Notes: a model not told the origin generated them from the sequence alone. A DNA stretch of 64,000 nt from Alteromonas sp. LOR (GCF_000753865.1 NZ_JQFW01000042.1:22979-86978), one strand, 5' to 3'. Positions 37,728-47,274 are shown, counted from the stretch's first letter. Numbers and translations are program-made.

Positions 37728-38135
37728 TTATGTTTGAGGAGGAAGTTCGGCAAACTGAGGGAGTGAATCCAAAATCTTATACCAATCAGGTTTTGAAGAT
37801 ACATACATATGTGCCTGCGGCAATAATTTCGGACTCTTGTTCAGCGCACCATACCGTATGTGCACCATCCCCGAGGACGACTTTACGCCATAAAGCATAG
37901 AGCCACAGTGACTACAAAAACAAGAAGTCGTTTCGTTGCTTCGATAAAATCGCTTAATGTATTCGCCCCCTTTTGTAATAGACATTTTTTCTTTTTGGAT
38001 ACCACCAACAACCGTGCCCGCACCACCTGAAGACTTTCTACACATCGAACAATGGCAGTAACCTGCATATAAAAACTCCCCATGAAGGCAAAATTCAACT
38101 CTTTTGCAGAGGCAGCTCCCAGTATTTATAGTCAT
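37728..38135 (-). CDS. GFA-family zinc protein
   Basis: A 135-aa protein of the GFA (glutathione-dependent formaldehyde-activating) family. Zinc-binding cysteines are at GSCLCKRVEF near 7, GYCHCSMCRKSSG near 26 and CFCSHCGSMLY near 72, with an FYRSNETT block between, the normal family layout and length. Many members are not formaldehyde enzymes, so the substrate is unknown. It is 9 bp downstream of a MarR-family gene on the same strand and probably in its operon. Confidence 0.88.
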   Translation of the reverse strand: MTINTGSCLCKRVEFCLHGEFLYAGYCHCSMCRKSSGGAGTVVGGIQKEKMSITKGGEYIKRFYRSNETTSCFCSHCGSMLYGVKSSSGMVHIRYGALNKSPKLLPQAHMYVSSKPDWYKILDSLPQFAELPPQT

Positions 38136-38144
38136 TTTCTTTTC

Positions 38145-38570
38145 CTAAATCATCCGTGATAAGCTCAAGAGCTTATCTTGGTTTTCTTTGTCTAGATTCT
38201 TAAGTATTATCTGAGCTTGCGTGTCAACTATTACGCATGCGTTATTGAACAACTCTTCTCCGGCCGCAGTAATCTTTATTAGACTCATCCTTATATCCGA
38301 TTCATTTATATCCTTAAACACAAGTCCCGTTTTTTCCATTGGCTTTAACAATCTAGCCAGTTTGAAGCCCGATGTTGATAGCGCTTTAGCAAGATCAATT
38401 TGCCTAAGCATTTGATTTTCTCCGTTAGTTAGGCTTAGCAAGACCATGTACTCGTTAAAACATATTCCATGGATTGCGCCTAAGCTATTATCTAAACGTT
38501 CAGTGATTGTTGCTGCATTCAACAACAAGCTTTTTACAATCGCTCCAGAGCCTGATTTCTGAATCATCAA
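38145..38570 (-). CDS. MarR family transcriptional regulator
   Basis: A 141-aa winged-helix regulator. The recognition region lies in RQIDLAKALSTSGFKLARLLKPMEKTGLV (about 57-85), followed by the wing KDINESDIRMSLIKITAAGEELF. Terminal helices would form the dimer. It is first in a two-gene unit with the GFA protein and likely controls it. MarR proteins usually respond to small phenolic or oxidant ligands; no ligand can be read here. Confidence 0.85.
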   Translation of the reverse strand: MMIQKSGSGAIVKSLLLNAATITERLDNSLGAIHGICFNEYMVLLSLTNGENQMLRQIDLAKALSTSGFKLARLLKPMEKTGLVFKDINESDIRMSLIKITAAGEELFNNACVIVDTQAQIILKNLDKENQDKLLSLSRMI

Positions 38571-38678
38571 TTAGTTGTCTCCATATATTCTTGTATAGAC
38601 CGGCGTTAATGAAAAACACGCTTGTTGAGAAAATCCCCCCGTGTGTGCTGGTGATATAAATGATGCTTATTAGTCATA

Positions 38679-39908
38679 CTAATAGAGCATGTCGATAACA
38701 TTCGACAACACATTGTCTTCACCTTTAGCGTAGTAAGCCCAATCTTGTTCTATCTGTATATCCGGCACCACGCCAACTGTTGACGTCTCTTGTATGCGGA
38801 ACATTCGTTTTGAATAAGTAATACGAAGATTGGAACTGGGTAAAACAAAATACCCCATATCTTGGTATCCTGTGGGGTTTGAGCCGGTCGGCATACCGAC
38901 TATTTTTGCGTTTAGCAACTGTCGGAAGAGTGCGGCGTTGCTTGTAGCAGCAGAAAACGTGACAGGGCTAGTTAAAACGTATACCCCTTGAGTCCAATCT
39001 ACATTGTCAATAAGGTTAAGCGCGTTGGCTAAAACTAAACCCACATAAAGGTCACCGCCCCCATTATTTCTCAAATCAATGATGATTTGTTCGCTTTGAT
39101 TCTGATCCATGAACAAAAGTAAACCTTCAACAAATAGAAGCATCTCCTCAAATTTGGGGTAGCTGTCAAACCGAATGTATGTTGCTTTCTTGTCTTTTAC
39201 AGTCGTATACCACAGATAATCAAAGTCAGTGTCTTTCGGCCTTACAACCGAATTACTTGAAACATCTAACCGCTTATATTTGAGCTGCGTTGACTGAGTT
39301 GCAGACAAAGTATTTAAGGTTAACCTTGTTGATTTACCGTCGTCAGTCAGGAAACTAAACTCAGCCTCTCGAGGCGATCGGGTAATTTTCAATTCAAAAA
39401 GTAGCTCACCTATCGGTATGTAGCTTGCGGTGCGGATAATTTCAGAATAAGGGTTTTCAACATATTGAGCCACACTAGCAATTTTTGCCTCAATATCAGA
39501 TATGCTCTTTCCATCAATACTTTCTAGCGTAGCGCCAAGTATATTACTTTGAGCATTTGGTACCTTTGTTACGCGCCAGTGCTTACCTATTTTCTTAACC
39601 TTTATTGGGTATAAATTTGTCTCCCAATTCGCGATAGATACTGCCGTGTGGCCATCACCAATTTTTCGAGTGAGTCGCATAAGTCTCAATGCAATATCCC
39701 AATCAGATAATTGGTCTATAGAGCCACGGATGGTATTGAGCTCCTCTAGAAATCTAGTTCTGTCAATCTGATGGTATAAATCAATGTGATATTTCTCTAG
39801 TGATTGATGATAAAGCATCAAGTCTGATTGCCACTGTTCGGTACGTGTTTCTTGTGCGAATACGACGTTACTGAACAAAACCAACAATATAGTCAATTTA
39901 TTCTTCAC
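38679..39908 (-). CDS. S41 family peptidase, secreted
   Basis: A 409-aa serine peptidase of the C-terminal-processing/tricorn family. A signal peptide (1-18, ending VFAQ) sends it to the periplasm or beyond. The catalytic serine is S319 in TSPVTFSAATSNA, and IIIDLRNNGGGD (275-286) is the conserved strand before it. An atypical N-terminal helical region (20-90) replaces the usual tail; a PDZ-like segment may lie at about 95-140 (ILGATLESIDGKS). The start overlaps the serine hydrolase gene by 11 nt, so translation is coupled. Third gene of the operon starting at 41987. Confidence 0.88.
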   Translation of the reverse strand: MKNKLTILLVLFSNVVFAQETRTEQWQSDLMLYHQSLEKYHIDLYHQIDRTRFLEELNTIRGSIDQLSDWDIALRLMRLTRKIGDGHTAVSIANWETNLYPIKVKKIGKHWRVTKVPNAQSNILGATLESIDGKSISDIEAKIASVAQYVENPYSEIIRTASYIPIGELLFELKITRSPREAEFSFLTDDGKSTRLTLNTLSATQSTQLKYKRLDVSSNSVVRPKDTDFDYLWYTTVKDKKATYIRFDSYPKFEEMLLFVEGLLLFMDQNQSEQIIIDLRNNGGGDLYVGLVLANALNLIDNVDWTQGVYVLTSPVTFSAATSNAALFRQLLNAKIVGMPTGSNPTGYQDMGYFVLPSSNLRITYSKRMFRIQETSTVGVVPDIQIEQDWAYYAKGEDNVLSNVIDMLY

Positions 39909-41058
39909 TTTTCATACTCCTGCGTATGTGATTTAAAATTTCAATAGGAGCATCAATAGACAGGGCCGCTTGGTCAATTTGATTGAATGACCCTGATACA
40001 TAAACATCTAACTCAGGACAGAAAAACATGAATGAAGATGTACTGCCTGTATGGCCCACAAGATTCAAGTTGCTTTCAGAGGACAGCCGCTCTTTAACAT
40101 TTACTTTTCGTAAGCCAAACCCATAGTAGATTCCTTTACTCTCAGGTATCCATTGTTGCATCATTGCTAACGTGTCAAGTGACAATAACTGATGAGAATG
40201 CAGTGCAAATTGGAACTTATTGAGATCCTCTGCGGTTGAGGCTATTCCCCCTCCTGCCCAATCTAAACTTAAACTCTTAAACGTCGAGAGTTCTGTATTA
40301 CCAGCGTAAAGTTCCATCATTTTTCCAGAAACCAAACTAGCTTCAACGCGTAAATGCATGTATGTGTTTTTCATACCCAGTGGGGCAAAAATATGTTTTT
40401 CAAAAAAATCATGTAACTGCAATCCGCTTATTTGCTGAACTATTAACCCTAATAAGATATATCCAGTATCGCTGTAGTGAAAACTTGTTCCAGGTATAAA
40501 GTGCGGCTTCATGTTCATTTTTGAAATATTCAGCAACTCCTCAGGTGACCAAATTCTTTTTATTTGCGAAAACAATAGTGACATCCCATTGGGTGCACCA
40601 TCCGTCGTTTTATCCTCAAAATAATTAGGTAGTCCTGAAGTATGTTGAAGTAATTGCTTTATGGTTATTTCACTAGCGTAATTTTTATTTTTATACTGAT
40701 GTAAACCCGTCAATACTTCTTCAGACAAGTGCATACCAATTCGATCGTTTAAATTCAAATAGCCTTTTTCGTAAAGCAGTAAAACAGCTGTTGCCGTAAA
40801 TGTTTTACCAACACTTGCCGTGTGAAATGAATTGGTATGTAAAACTTTTTCATTGTTACGAAACTGTCCCGCAACGAAATTCCAGTCAATATTTTTTGAA
40901 GGAGAAAAAATAGCAATAGAGGCACTGTATATATCATCTTCCAACAAGTATTTTTCAAACAGTATGTGGATGTCAGATTGAACTGAATTTAAATCACTTG
41001 CACCAGCATTAATAGTTAATAACAGCCATAAAAATATAACTTTGGATGTTAACTTCAT
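39898..41058 (-). CDS. Serine hydrolase, class C beta-lactamase fold
   Basis: A 386-aa exported hydrolase (signal peptide 1-20) of the beta-lactamase class C / PBP-like family. Visible are the SxxK motif SVGK at 82-85, YSD at 195-197 in place of Y-x-N, and HTGSTSS late in the chain in place of KTG. Members act as D-aminopeptidases, esterases or penicillin-binding-like enzymes; true beta-lactamase activity is not implied. Middle gene of the operon: 59 bp after the NAD(P)-binding protein gene and overlapping the S41 gene. Confidence 0.88.
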   Translation of the reverse strand: MKLTSKVIFLWLLLTINAGASDLNSVQSDIHILFEKYLLEDDIYSASIAIFSPSKNIDWNFVAGQFRNNEKVLHTNSFHTASVGKTFTATAVLLLYEKGYLNLNDRIGMHLSEEVLTGLHQYKNKNYASEITIKQLLQHTSGLPNYFEDKTTDGAPNGMSLLFSQIKRIWSPEELLNISKMNMKPHFIPGTSFHYSDTGYILLGLIVQQISGLQLHDFFEKHIFAPLGMKNTYMHLRVEASLVSGKMMELYAGNTELSTFKSLSLDWAGGGIASTAEDLNKFQFALHSHQLLSLDTLAMMQQWIPESKGIYYGFGLRKVNVKERLSSESNLNLVGHTGSTSSFMFFCPELDVYVSGSFNQIDQAALSIDAPIEILNHIRRSMKSEE

Positions 41059-41117
41059 AACTCCCCCTCATTGCAAAACTGCTAATAATTTTTAAGTTAA
41101 AGCTAAAAAATTCAGGC

Positions 41118-41987
41118 TTAGGTTAATTTTCGAGCATTAACTTTAAAAAAAAGGTAAAGACTTTCAATACCATACTCACGTGTGCACATGTCTTCCCCCA
41201 TTGCAGTTAGAAAAAACTCATATGGTCCAAAAGTATTTTTTGGAATAAAAAATCGCCCTAGTAAAAGTATAAATTTTCTCAACCAATCGGGATGAGTCTT
41301 TATAGAATCAGGCTTTTCCAACGCTAAAAATGCTAACTTCGCGATTTCATAATGGGAGAGTGTTGTTGGGCCACCAATATTAATTGACTCATTCGATTCA
41401 AACAGCGAATCACTTTTTAACAGTTTAATCATTTCGCTAGCTAGATCATCGCCTGATATTGGATTGAGTTTTTGCTTGCCGCTTCCGAAAAGATGAACAG
41501 TGCCTTTTTCAGCCATCTGCAAAACATCAAGCATATCAGAGTAAAACCCAGTTGGACGTACAACTAAAGATGGAATAGCCGACCGCGTTAGCTTTGCTAC
41601 GAAATGTTCCTTCGCTTTACACATGGCAACATTTTTAAAAGTCTCACCTTTGAAAACTGATACGTACATAAACTTAAGAACACCAGCCTCTTCGGCTTCC
41701 TTCAATATGCGGGCATTGATTTGATAGTCTACCTCTGCGTACGAAAACCCCTCTCTTTGTTTGGTAATTCCTATAGTAGAAATAACCGCACAACAATCGT
41801 TAAGCTTTAAACTTTCATGCTCATGTCTATCTAAGTAGAGTAACCGGGTTTCTACATTTTCAAATTGCTGCTCGAAGTTTTCTTTAGTTCGAACATAGGC
41901 AACAACTGGTATCCCTCTCTTGACCATTGTTTTAACTATACTTTTCCCTAGATAGCCACTTGCACCAAAAATAGCAATCTTTTTCAT
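41118..41987 (-). CDS. NAD(P)-binding SDR-type protein
   Basis: A 289-aa atypical short-chain dehydrogenase/reductase. The nucleotide loop GASGYLGKSI is at residue 8, VVAYVRT follows the second strand, VISTIGITKQ lies near 70 and YVSVFKG near 107, with no clear YxxxK pair. Such NmrA/SDR-a5-like proteins reduce small carbonyls or sense redox state. It heads a three-gene unit (this gene, serine hydrolase, S41 peptidase) with a shared regulatory box 43 bp upstream. Confidence 0.85.
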   Translation of the reverse strand: MKKIAIFGASGYLGKSIVKTMVKRGIPVVAYVRTKENFEQQFENVETRLLYLDRHEHESLKLNDCCAVISTIGITKQREGFSYAEVDYQINARILKEAEEAGVLKFMYVSVFKGETFKNVAMCKAKEHFVAKLTRSAIPSLVVRPTGFYSDMLDVLQMAEKGTVHLFGSGKQKLNPISGDDLASEMIKLLKSDSLFESNESINIGGPTTLSHYEIAKLAFLALEKPDSIKTHPDWLRKFILLLGRFFIPKNTFGPYEFFLTAMGEDMCTREYGIESLYLFFKVNARKLT

Positions 41988-42013
41988 TTCACTCTCCCTT
42001 TTTGCACAGAAAC

Positions 42014-42046
42014 AGTATTAGCTATAGCTGGTGAATTGAAGGTGAA
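42014..42046 (-). promoter_or_regulatory. Island regulon box 1 with -10 (SDR operon)
   Basis: In the gene direction: TTCACCTTCAATTCACC (42046-42030), two TTCACC half-sites 11 bp apart, then 10 nt, then AATACT (42019-42014) as -10. The box replaces a -35, as in PhoP-class activated promoters. The activator is inferred to be the regulator encoded at 45355. Confidence 0.7.
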
Positions 42047-42124
42047 AAACAGAGAACTACATTAAATAATGAGCGAATATATAGGTAGCTAACTTTGTGA
42101 CCCTCCCTCAAAAAAGTAGCTACT

Positions 42125-42157
42125 TTCACTGTGCATTTACCTTTTTATCGCTATTGT
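42125..42157 (+). promoter_or_regulatory. Island regulon box 2 with -10 (membrane protein gene)
   Basis: TTCACTGTGCATTTACC at 42125-42141, 10 nt, then TATTGT (42152-42157). This is the weakest match in the half-sites. The gene start is 164 bp beyond the -10, a long leader. Confidence 0.5.
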
Positions 42158-42320
42158 CGCGGCAATTTCTGTTACAGGAATATGTAAAACAATGAAAATC
42201 AACTAACGGCCTATAAAAAGGTCTGGCAAAAACTCCGTCCACCACGTGTTATTTTGCTAACATTGTGAAAGTAAAAACAACCTCATTAGCTGGTGTAGTA
42301 TAATTAGTGGCAAACGAAAA

Positions 42321-42995
42321 ATGAGAAAAAAACAGCTTTATGGCGTTTTCGCCTCCTTTATTTGCGCTACAAGCTTTATCCTTGGCTTATGCCTCATATT
42401 TATCATTGCGCCCGATTTTAATGATGGCCCCGACCAACGCTTGCGAACGCTTACAAACTTTAGTGGTTTAATGCAGATTTGGTATTTTTTAGTTTATGTT
42501 GTGTTTGGAATAAGCGTTTTGACACTCAGCGTTTCACTGCTAGAAAATCAGACTCGAGAGCACAGTGTGCTTCAACAAATTACGATACTCATGAGTTACC
42601 TTTGGTCATGCTATATATTCGCAAGCGGCTTTATCGCGATTCTATCGATCGAGTTTTTATTCGGTGAAAATTTTAGTCTGGGAACGGCTACGGTTGATTT
42701 ATGGCGTGATATATACGCAATTCAAATGGGGTTGGGAGAGGGTTTTGAGTGGGTTGGCGCAATTTGGGTCGTGTTGATTAACACTTGTTTACTTAAGCAG
42801 AACAGACTAAGTGGAAAGCTTGTTATCTTTGGCTATTTTATAAGTTTTTTCGGTTTTTTAACTCTCATTCCAAGCCAAAAGGAAATGGGGGCAGTTTTCG
42901 GTTTACTGCAGATAGTTTGGTTTATAGTTGTCGGCTTTATGTTGTTGTATGAGAGACGTAAACTACAACAACATAAAACCACCAACATTGACTAG
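42321..42995 (+). CDS. Hypothetical six-helix membrane protein
   Basis: A 224-aa integral membrane protein with about six hydrophobic segments (8-30, 52-74, 84-108, 135-155, 165-183, 190-208) and a short basic C-terminal tail. I do not recognise the family. A regulatory box shared with other island genes lies about 180 bp upstream, so it probably belongs to the same regulon. Its stop lies 2 nt from the stop of the convergent alpha/beta hydrolase gene. No ribosome site is obvious. Confidence 0.75.
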   Translation: MRKKQLYGVFASFICATSFILGLCLIFIIAPDFNDGPDQRLRTLTNFSGLMQIWYFLVYVVFGISVLTLSVSLLENQTREHSVLQQITILMSYLWSCYIFASGFIAILSIEFLFGENFSLGTATVDLWRDIYAIQMGLGEGFEWVGAIWVVLINTCLLKQNRLSGKLVIFGYFISFFGFLTLIPSQKEMGAVFGLLQIVWFIVVGFMLLYERRKLQQHKTTNID

Positions 42996-42996
42996 T

Positions 42997-44028
42997 TTAG
43001 AAGTTTTCTTTAACCCAGGTGCTCGCTCTTTCAATAGCTTGAGGATGAGATAGTATGCTCGTGTGGTTTGCATTTTCTATTAACTCAGCAGAGCCTAATA
43101 CACTGTTTTCACTTATGTAACTTGGGTAAGCGCTAGCTAAAAACACTTCATCTTCTTGCCCTATAATAGCAATCAATGGCTGATGTATATTAAGCAGTGC
43201 TTTATCTGTGGTTTGCGGTCTAATAGGCTGAGCTGACATGATTGAAGCATAACTATAAGCCATCATTTGTGGCGGAAAATTAAAATACATAATAGGTAAC
43301 GAGTCGAAATGATTAATTCCAATAGTGTTTAACATTAATAACCCAATCATTCTCGTCGTATTGAAATAAATTGGCGAGTCCACCGGCACTTCTACACTTG
43401 CGTCTCGCTGCGTTGGGCCTTCACCAAAATTAGGTGCAAACAACAGATACCCGTCTACTTCTGGTTTATTGTCTTTCAAGGCGTAACGCATGGCAATTCC
43501 CCCTCCCATTGAGTGACCACCAATAATTATATGACGATAAGTACCTTCTGAGGATGCATTAGCTTTTGATTTAAGGTGTAAAAGTATATCCTCTAAATCA
43601 TCTTCATATTGACCAATGTAAGCGACGTCGAATTTATCTCCTTGTGAAAACCCATGTCCTCTAAGATCGGGTAACAGTACTTGAGCGCCAGTTGCCTCAT
43701 GCAATTTCCTTGCTGCAGTCAATAATATTTTGTGCGTGGATGCAATTCCATGAAGCAACACGATAACGCGCTGAGAATCAGGCCCAATTTTTTGCAAATA
43801 GAGTGACTTACCATCTCTAGCAAGTATTGTTGTATGCTGGCTATTCAGTGCCAATGGTTTGCTTTGATTCGAAATATCAGCATTATCCTGAACAGGGCTG
43901 AATGGAAGTTCGGCTGGCCAAAATATTAAGCTGAAACTTATCATTGCATAGACAAGCGAGATGCCAATACAGATAATGCCGCTCTTCAAAGCTTTTTGCG
44001 ACAGTGTTGCTGTGTTTTTAAATGTCAT
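42997..44028 (-). CDS. Alpha/beta hydrolase, membrane-anchored
   Basis: A 343-aa hydrolase of the lysophospholipase/monoacylglycerol lipase type. An N-terminal membrane segment (about 15-37) places the domain in the periplasm. VIVLLHGIASTHK is the oxyanion region, LLPDLRGHGFSQG follows, and the nucleophile elbow is GGHSMGGG (serine about 172). The acid residue would be in IGQEDEVF and the histidine in NHTSIL near the C-terminus. It has its own regulatory box 74 bp upstream, between it and the kinase gene. Substrate unknown; lipids or esters are likely. Confidence 0.88.
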   Translation of the reverse strand: MTFKNTATLSQKALKSGIICIGISLVYAMISFSLIFWPAELPFSPVQDNADISNQSKPLALNSQHTTILARDGKSLYLQKIGPDSQRVIVLLHGIASTHKILLTAARKLHEATGAQVLLPDLRGHGFSQGDKFDVAYIGQYEDDLEDILLHLKSKANASSEGTYRHIIIGGHSMGGGIAMRYALKDNKPEVDGYLLFAPNFGEGPTQRDASVEVPVDSPIYFNTTRMIGLLMLNTIGINHFDSLPIMYFNFPPQMMAYSYASIMSAQPIRPQTTDKALLNIHQPLIAIIGQEDEVFLASAYPSYISENSVLGSAELIENANHTSILSHPQAIERASTWVKENF

Positions 44029-44085
44029 AACTGCTCCTATTTGAATAAGTGATGATCAAGCGATGAGGCTTAACTACTCATTAGG

Positions 44086-44118
44086 AGTGTACGTTGGTAA
44101 AAGTGAAGTAAAGGTGAA
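44086..44118 (-). promoter_or_regulatory. Island regulon box 3 with -10 (alpha/beta hydrolase)
   Basis: In the gene direction TTCACCTTTACTTCACT (44118-44102), then 10 nt, then TACACT (44091-44086). It lies between the kinase stop and the hydrolase start, showing that the hydrolase has its own promoter. Confidence 0.65.
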
Positions 44119-44135
44119 AACTAAAACCAAAAGCT

Positions 44136-45362
44136 CTAGATAATGGTTGATATAACAACTCTATAAATACCGTTTTCTTGCTCAATAATGACGCTCCAAT
44201 CCATTTCGTTTACGATACGCTTTACAAGATATTGGCCATGCCCTAAGCCCTGATAAAAAGGACGATCTTGTATTGCTTCCAATGAGTTTTCAAAAATGAG
44301 CTTCTGACCTGTAGATCGAATGGACATAGCCTTGCCGTTTCCATGATAGACCCCATTATTCACTAAATTTTGGCACAGCAACCCCAACAATAGCTCATTT
44401 CCAGTTACACGCAGCTTGGGGTCAACAGTGATACACGCATCAAAAGAAAAGTCGGGATACAAATGGTAAATCTTCAGTACAGTTTTTTCGATAATCGGTA
44501 GCACTTTAAATTCTGTAAACAGTAAATTTTCTTGTCTAGCTAGCGCCAAAAGTATTTCAACCGTTTGTTCAAGTTCATTGGCTGATTGTTTCAATAGCTT
44601 CTGTTCTGCAGCACTAACCACTTTTGAATGATTGAGTGTTAAGGTATTTTTAATTAACGTAATGGGAGTGCGTAACTCATGGCTTACGTCGCGAGTAAAA
44701 TTTCGTTCTCGCTGCAATAATAATTTAATCTTGCCATAAGATTCCTCAAGCGCTTTGGCGAGCTTGCCGATTTCATCAGATCTATCTAAACCAAACATAG
44801 ATGCCACAGTTGAATTTCTTTCAGAGTTGAGAGCAGTAGGACTACCTCTTTTTTCGACACTTTTAGTCAATTGCTGTATTGGGCGCGAAAGCCATTTAGA
44901 TAGATACCAAGAGCTCATTAAACATAGAATAAATGCACTTCCAGAAATACTGTAGAGAAACAACGATTTATATCGGCTGAGGTGTTGATTCGCAGAAAAA
45001 GAATTTATGTTCATTAGTAGCAATTGAGGGTTTTGCTCAACCGCTAGTACTCTGAAAACAAACCGTTGATCATCTTTTGTTTCAAAGCTTCCACTACCCG
45101 CATTGCCAACAGCAGTAACGATGTCATTGGGCACCAACTCCATATTGGTATATAAAACTGCATTTTGTACTGATGGTATCAATAAGGTATCCGTGCTTTC
45201 GGTTAAGCGTTGCTCCTCTTGCGCGAGAATAGATTGATAGGCATTAGCTTCGGCGATTTCTATTAATAGCGTTGAGAAACGTATAAAAAAAACACAAATA
45301 ATTAATGATAAACAAGTAAACGCAACCATTAATCTATTTTGTAAGCTTGTGAACCTAATCAT
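44136..45362 (-). CDS. Sensor histidine kinase 1
   Basis: A 408-aa two-component sensor. TM1 is at about 10-34, the periplasmic sensor at 35-130, TM2 at 133-153, a HAMP linker follows to about 212, and HisKA has H228 in FTRDVSHELRTPITLIKN. The ATP-binding domain has an N-box (CQNLVNNGVYHGNG) and G2-like GLGHGQYLVKRI, but the G1 box normally reading DxGxG is replaced by FENS, and the domain is short. It overlaps the response-regulator gene by 8 nt. It is clearly paralogous to the kinase at 50717, which has the same unusual ATP-site sequence. Confidence 0.93.
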   Translation of the reverse strand: MIRFTSLQNRLMVAFTCLSLIICVFFIRFSTLLIEIAEANAYQSILAQEEQRLTESTDTLLIPSVQNAVLYTNMELVPNDIVTAVGNAGSGSFETKDDQRFVFRVLAVEQNPQLLLMNINSFSANQHLSRYKSLFLYSISGSAFILCLMSSWYLSKWLSRPIQQLTKSVEKRGSPTALNSERNSTVASMFGLDRSDEIGKLAKALEESYGKIKLLLQRERNFTRDVSHELRTPITLIKNTLTLNHSKVVSAAEQKLLKQSANELEQTVEILLALARQENLLFTEFKVLPIIEKTVLKIYHLYPDFSFDACITVDPKLRVTGNELLLGLLCQNLVNNGVYHGNGKAMSIRSTGQKLIFENSLEAIQDRPFYQGLGHGQYLVKRIVNEMDWSVIIEQENGIYRVVISTII

Positions 45363-46053
45363 CTATTCCCTTTAATTGATAACCAATGTTACTGATTGTG
45401 TGAAGAATAGGTTTTCCCGTTACCTGTTCAGTCGCTTTTCTAAGCGCATAAATGTGTGATTTGAGCGCATTACTTTCAGGCGGTTCATCACCCCAAACGT
45501 GCTCTATCAATTCTGAGCGGCTAACAGGATATGGCACTTCACTTAATAGCTTATGTAAAAGCTTGAAGCCCACCTTTGTCACTTTTATACTTTCACTGCT
45601 CCAAAATACCTCGAAAGACCTAGTGTCGAGAGATAACGCCCCATGGGAAACAACGGTAGTTTGATGCAGCCCAGCTCTTCTTGACATCGCCTCACATCTC
45701 AACGCTAGCTCCCTTAAATCAAAAGGCTTGGTAAGGTAATCATCGGCACCTTTACCGAACCCTTTGACCTTATCCTCAAAAGCATCTCTGGCGGTAAGCA
45801 TCAATACTGGTACGTTGACGCTGGCATGATTCTTAATTTCTTCGCATACTCGTAACCCGTCAATGTCAGGTAAATTTAAGTCCAAAATGACAACATCAAA
45901 AGTGTGCTCTATCGCCAATGATATTCCTAACTTACCAGTAGCCGCGTAATCTACATCCCAGCCATGACCTTCAATAAAATCAATAACTTGATTCGCTATC
46001 GCTTGATTATCTTCTACAAGCAGCACGCATAATTTACTCTTCATAGAGCCCAC
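45355..46053 (-). CDS. OmpR-family response regulator
   Basis: A 232-aa DNA-binding regulator. The receiver domain (7-120) has the acidic pair ED at about 14-15, phospho-acceptor D58 in VVILDLNLPDIDG, and the lysine in DDYLTKPFD. The C-terminal winged helix (135-230) has SRSELIEHVWGDEPPESNALKSHIYALRKA. It overlaps the kinase gene by 8 nt. It is the only regulator near two related kinases and the natural candidate to bind the repeated box found at seven island promoters, including its own. Confidence 0.95.
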   Translation of the reverse strand: MGSMKSKLCVLLVEDNQAIANQVIDFIEGHGWDVDYAATGKLGISLAIEHTFDVVILDLNLPDIDGLRVCEEIKNHASVNVPVLMLTARDAFEDKVKGFGKGADDYLTKPFDLRELALRCEAMSRRAGLHQTTVVSHGALSLDTRSFEVFWSSESIKVTKVGFKLLHKLLSEVPYPVSRSELIEHVWGDEPPESNALKSHIYALRKATEQVTGKPILHTISNIGYQLKGIDD

Positions 46054-46113
46054 CGTTTACACTCTGCGTAAAAATGAATAAATCAATATTATTCACCCAA
46101 TATGTTGATGTTA

Positions 46114-46145
46114 AGTCTACTTACCAAAAGTGATATCAAGGTGAA
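46114..46145 (-). promoter_or_regulatory. Island regulon box 4 with -10 (response regulator gene)
   Basis: In the gene direction TTCACCTTGATATCACT (46145-46129), then 9 nt, then TAGACT (46119-46114). The position upstream of the regulator/kinase pair suggests autoregulation. Confidence 0.55.
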
Positions 46146-46163
46146 TTTTTTCTTTTATTATAT

Positions 46164-46196
46164 TTCACCCCAAATTTACTTAAGACTACTGATCAT
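46164..46196 (+). promoter_or_regulatory. Island regulon box 5 with -10 (S41/DJ-1/aspartic protease operon)
   Basis: TTCACCCCAAATTTACT at 46164-46180, 10 nt, then GATCAT (46191-46196). It faces the S41 gene at 46228, divergent from box 4. Confidence 0.55.
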
Positions 46197-46227
46197 TGTT
46201 AGTTCATTCAATAAACAAGGTAATAAG

Positions 46228-47274
46228 ATGCATACAATGAAACGTAACATCAGCCGGACGAATATGCTGCGGCTTAAAAACAAGAACATCTGCTGCCACA
46301 GAAGTAAAAGCTGCATTATTATGCTTGCTTTACTGTTTCTCATCTTTTCAAAGCAATCTTTTGCCAAAAAGGTCGAAATTGAACCTGTTCAGTTGAACAG
46401 CAACATGAAGCTTGAATTAATTGAAGAGCTGAAAAGTAAAATCAACCGCGAATATGTTGAAGTCGAAAAAATAAGATTAATTACTAATGATTTAGAAAAA
46501 ATAAAATATGACAGCGCGTTCACTAAAATAAAATATCGGCAAGACTTTACAAAGTTTTTAAACAAAGTACTTCAAAAAAGTGACCAACACTTCTCTGTCT
46601 CGGTCAGTCCGAAAAGTAGCGATTTACAAAACAAAGAATCATGGTTTGAAAAGTTAGAACGACTTAATTTTGGTTTTGAACGTGTTGAAGTTTCAGAAAA
46701 AAATATAGGTTTATTGAGTTTTTGGGGGTTTGCTAATCTGAATGAGGCTTCAAGGGAGGTAATCTCAAATCACATGCAAGCAATTGAAAATGTGGACGGA
46801 CTTATCATTGATTTAAGAGACAATGGCGGAGGAAGCGCGCAGACAGTGCAACACATATCGAGCTATTTTTTGAAGGGCCGACAGCATCTAAATAGCTTTT
46901 ACTCCAGAGCAACAGATAATACCGAAGAGTTTTATACAGACCCTGCTATTAACTTTCCTCATTTAACCCAGATTCCAATAGTCATAATTATTGGACCAAA
47001 GACTTTTTCAGCTGCTGAAGAATTTGCTTACAACTTCAAACATATGTCACGTGCAATAGTCATTGGAAAACCGAGTAAAGGAGGCGCCAACCCTTGGCGT
47101 TATTTCCAACTCCAACATGGGCTGCGCATTGCCGTACCTACAGCAAAAGCAATCAACCCTACTACACAATCAAATTGGGAGGGTGTTGGCGTGCAGCCGC
47201 ATCTGTATACCGAGCTTAAAGATGCTGAACAGCTTGCCACTGAGTTATTAATGAGAAAGTTGACAAGGCACTGA
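46228..47274 (+). CDS. S41 family peptidase 2, exported
   Basis: A 348-aa serine peptidase of the S41 family. An N-terminal hydrophobic segment (about 28-42, ending QSFA) acts as signal or anchor. The N-terminal helical domain (50-120) is like that of IRBP/tail-specific-protease relatives. VDGLIIDLRDNGGGS (189-203) and the catalytic serine S261 in GPKTFSAAEEFA are intact. I chose ATG 46228, with AAGG 8-11 nt before it; the upstream frame overlaps the promoter. First gene of a unit with the DJ-1 protein (79-bp gap) and aspartic protease. Confidence 0.88.
   Translation: MHTMKRNISRTNMLRLKNKNICCHRSKSCIIMLALLFLIFSKQSFAKKVEIEPVQLNSNMKLELIEELKSKINREYVEVEKIRLITNDLEKIKYDSAFTKIKYRQDFTKFLNKVLQKSDQHFSVSVSPKSSDLQNKESWFEKLERLNFGFERVEVSEKNIGLLSFWGFANLNEASREVISNHMQAIENVDGLIIDLRDNGGGSAQTVQHISSYFLKGRQHLNSFYSRATDNTEEFYTDPAINFPHLTQIPIVIIIGPKTFSAAEEFAYNFKHMSRAIVIGKPSKGGANPWRYFQLQHGLRIAVPTAKAINPTTQSNWEGVGVQPHLYTELKDAEQLATELLMRKLTRH

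Larger units (their letters stand above)
41988..42320. other. Divergent control region with two regulatory boxes
   Basis: A 333-bp gap between the divergent SDR operon and the membrane-protein gene. It holds two copies of the island's shared box, one facing each gene (42030-42046 and 42125-42141). Nothing else is seen. Confidence 0.6.
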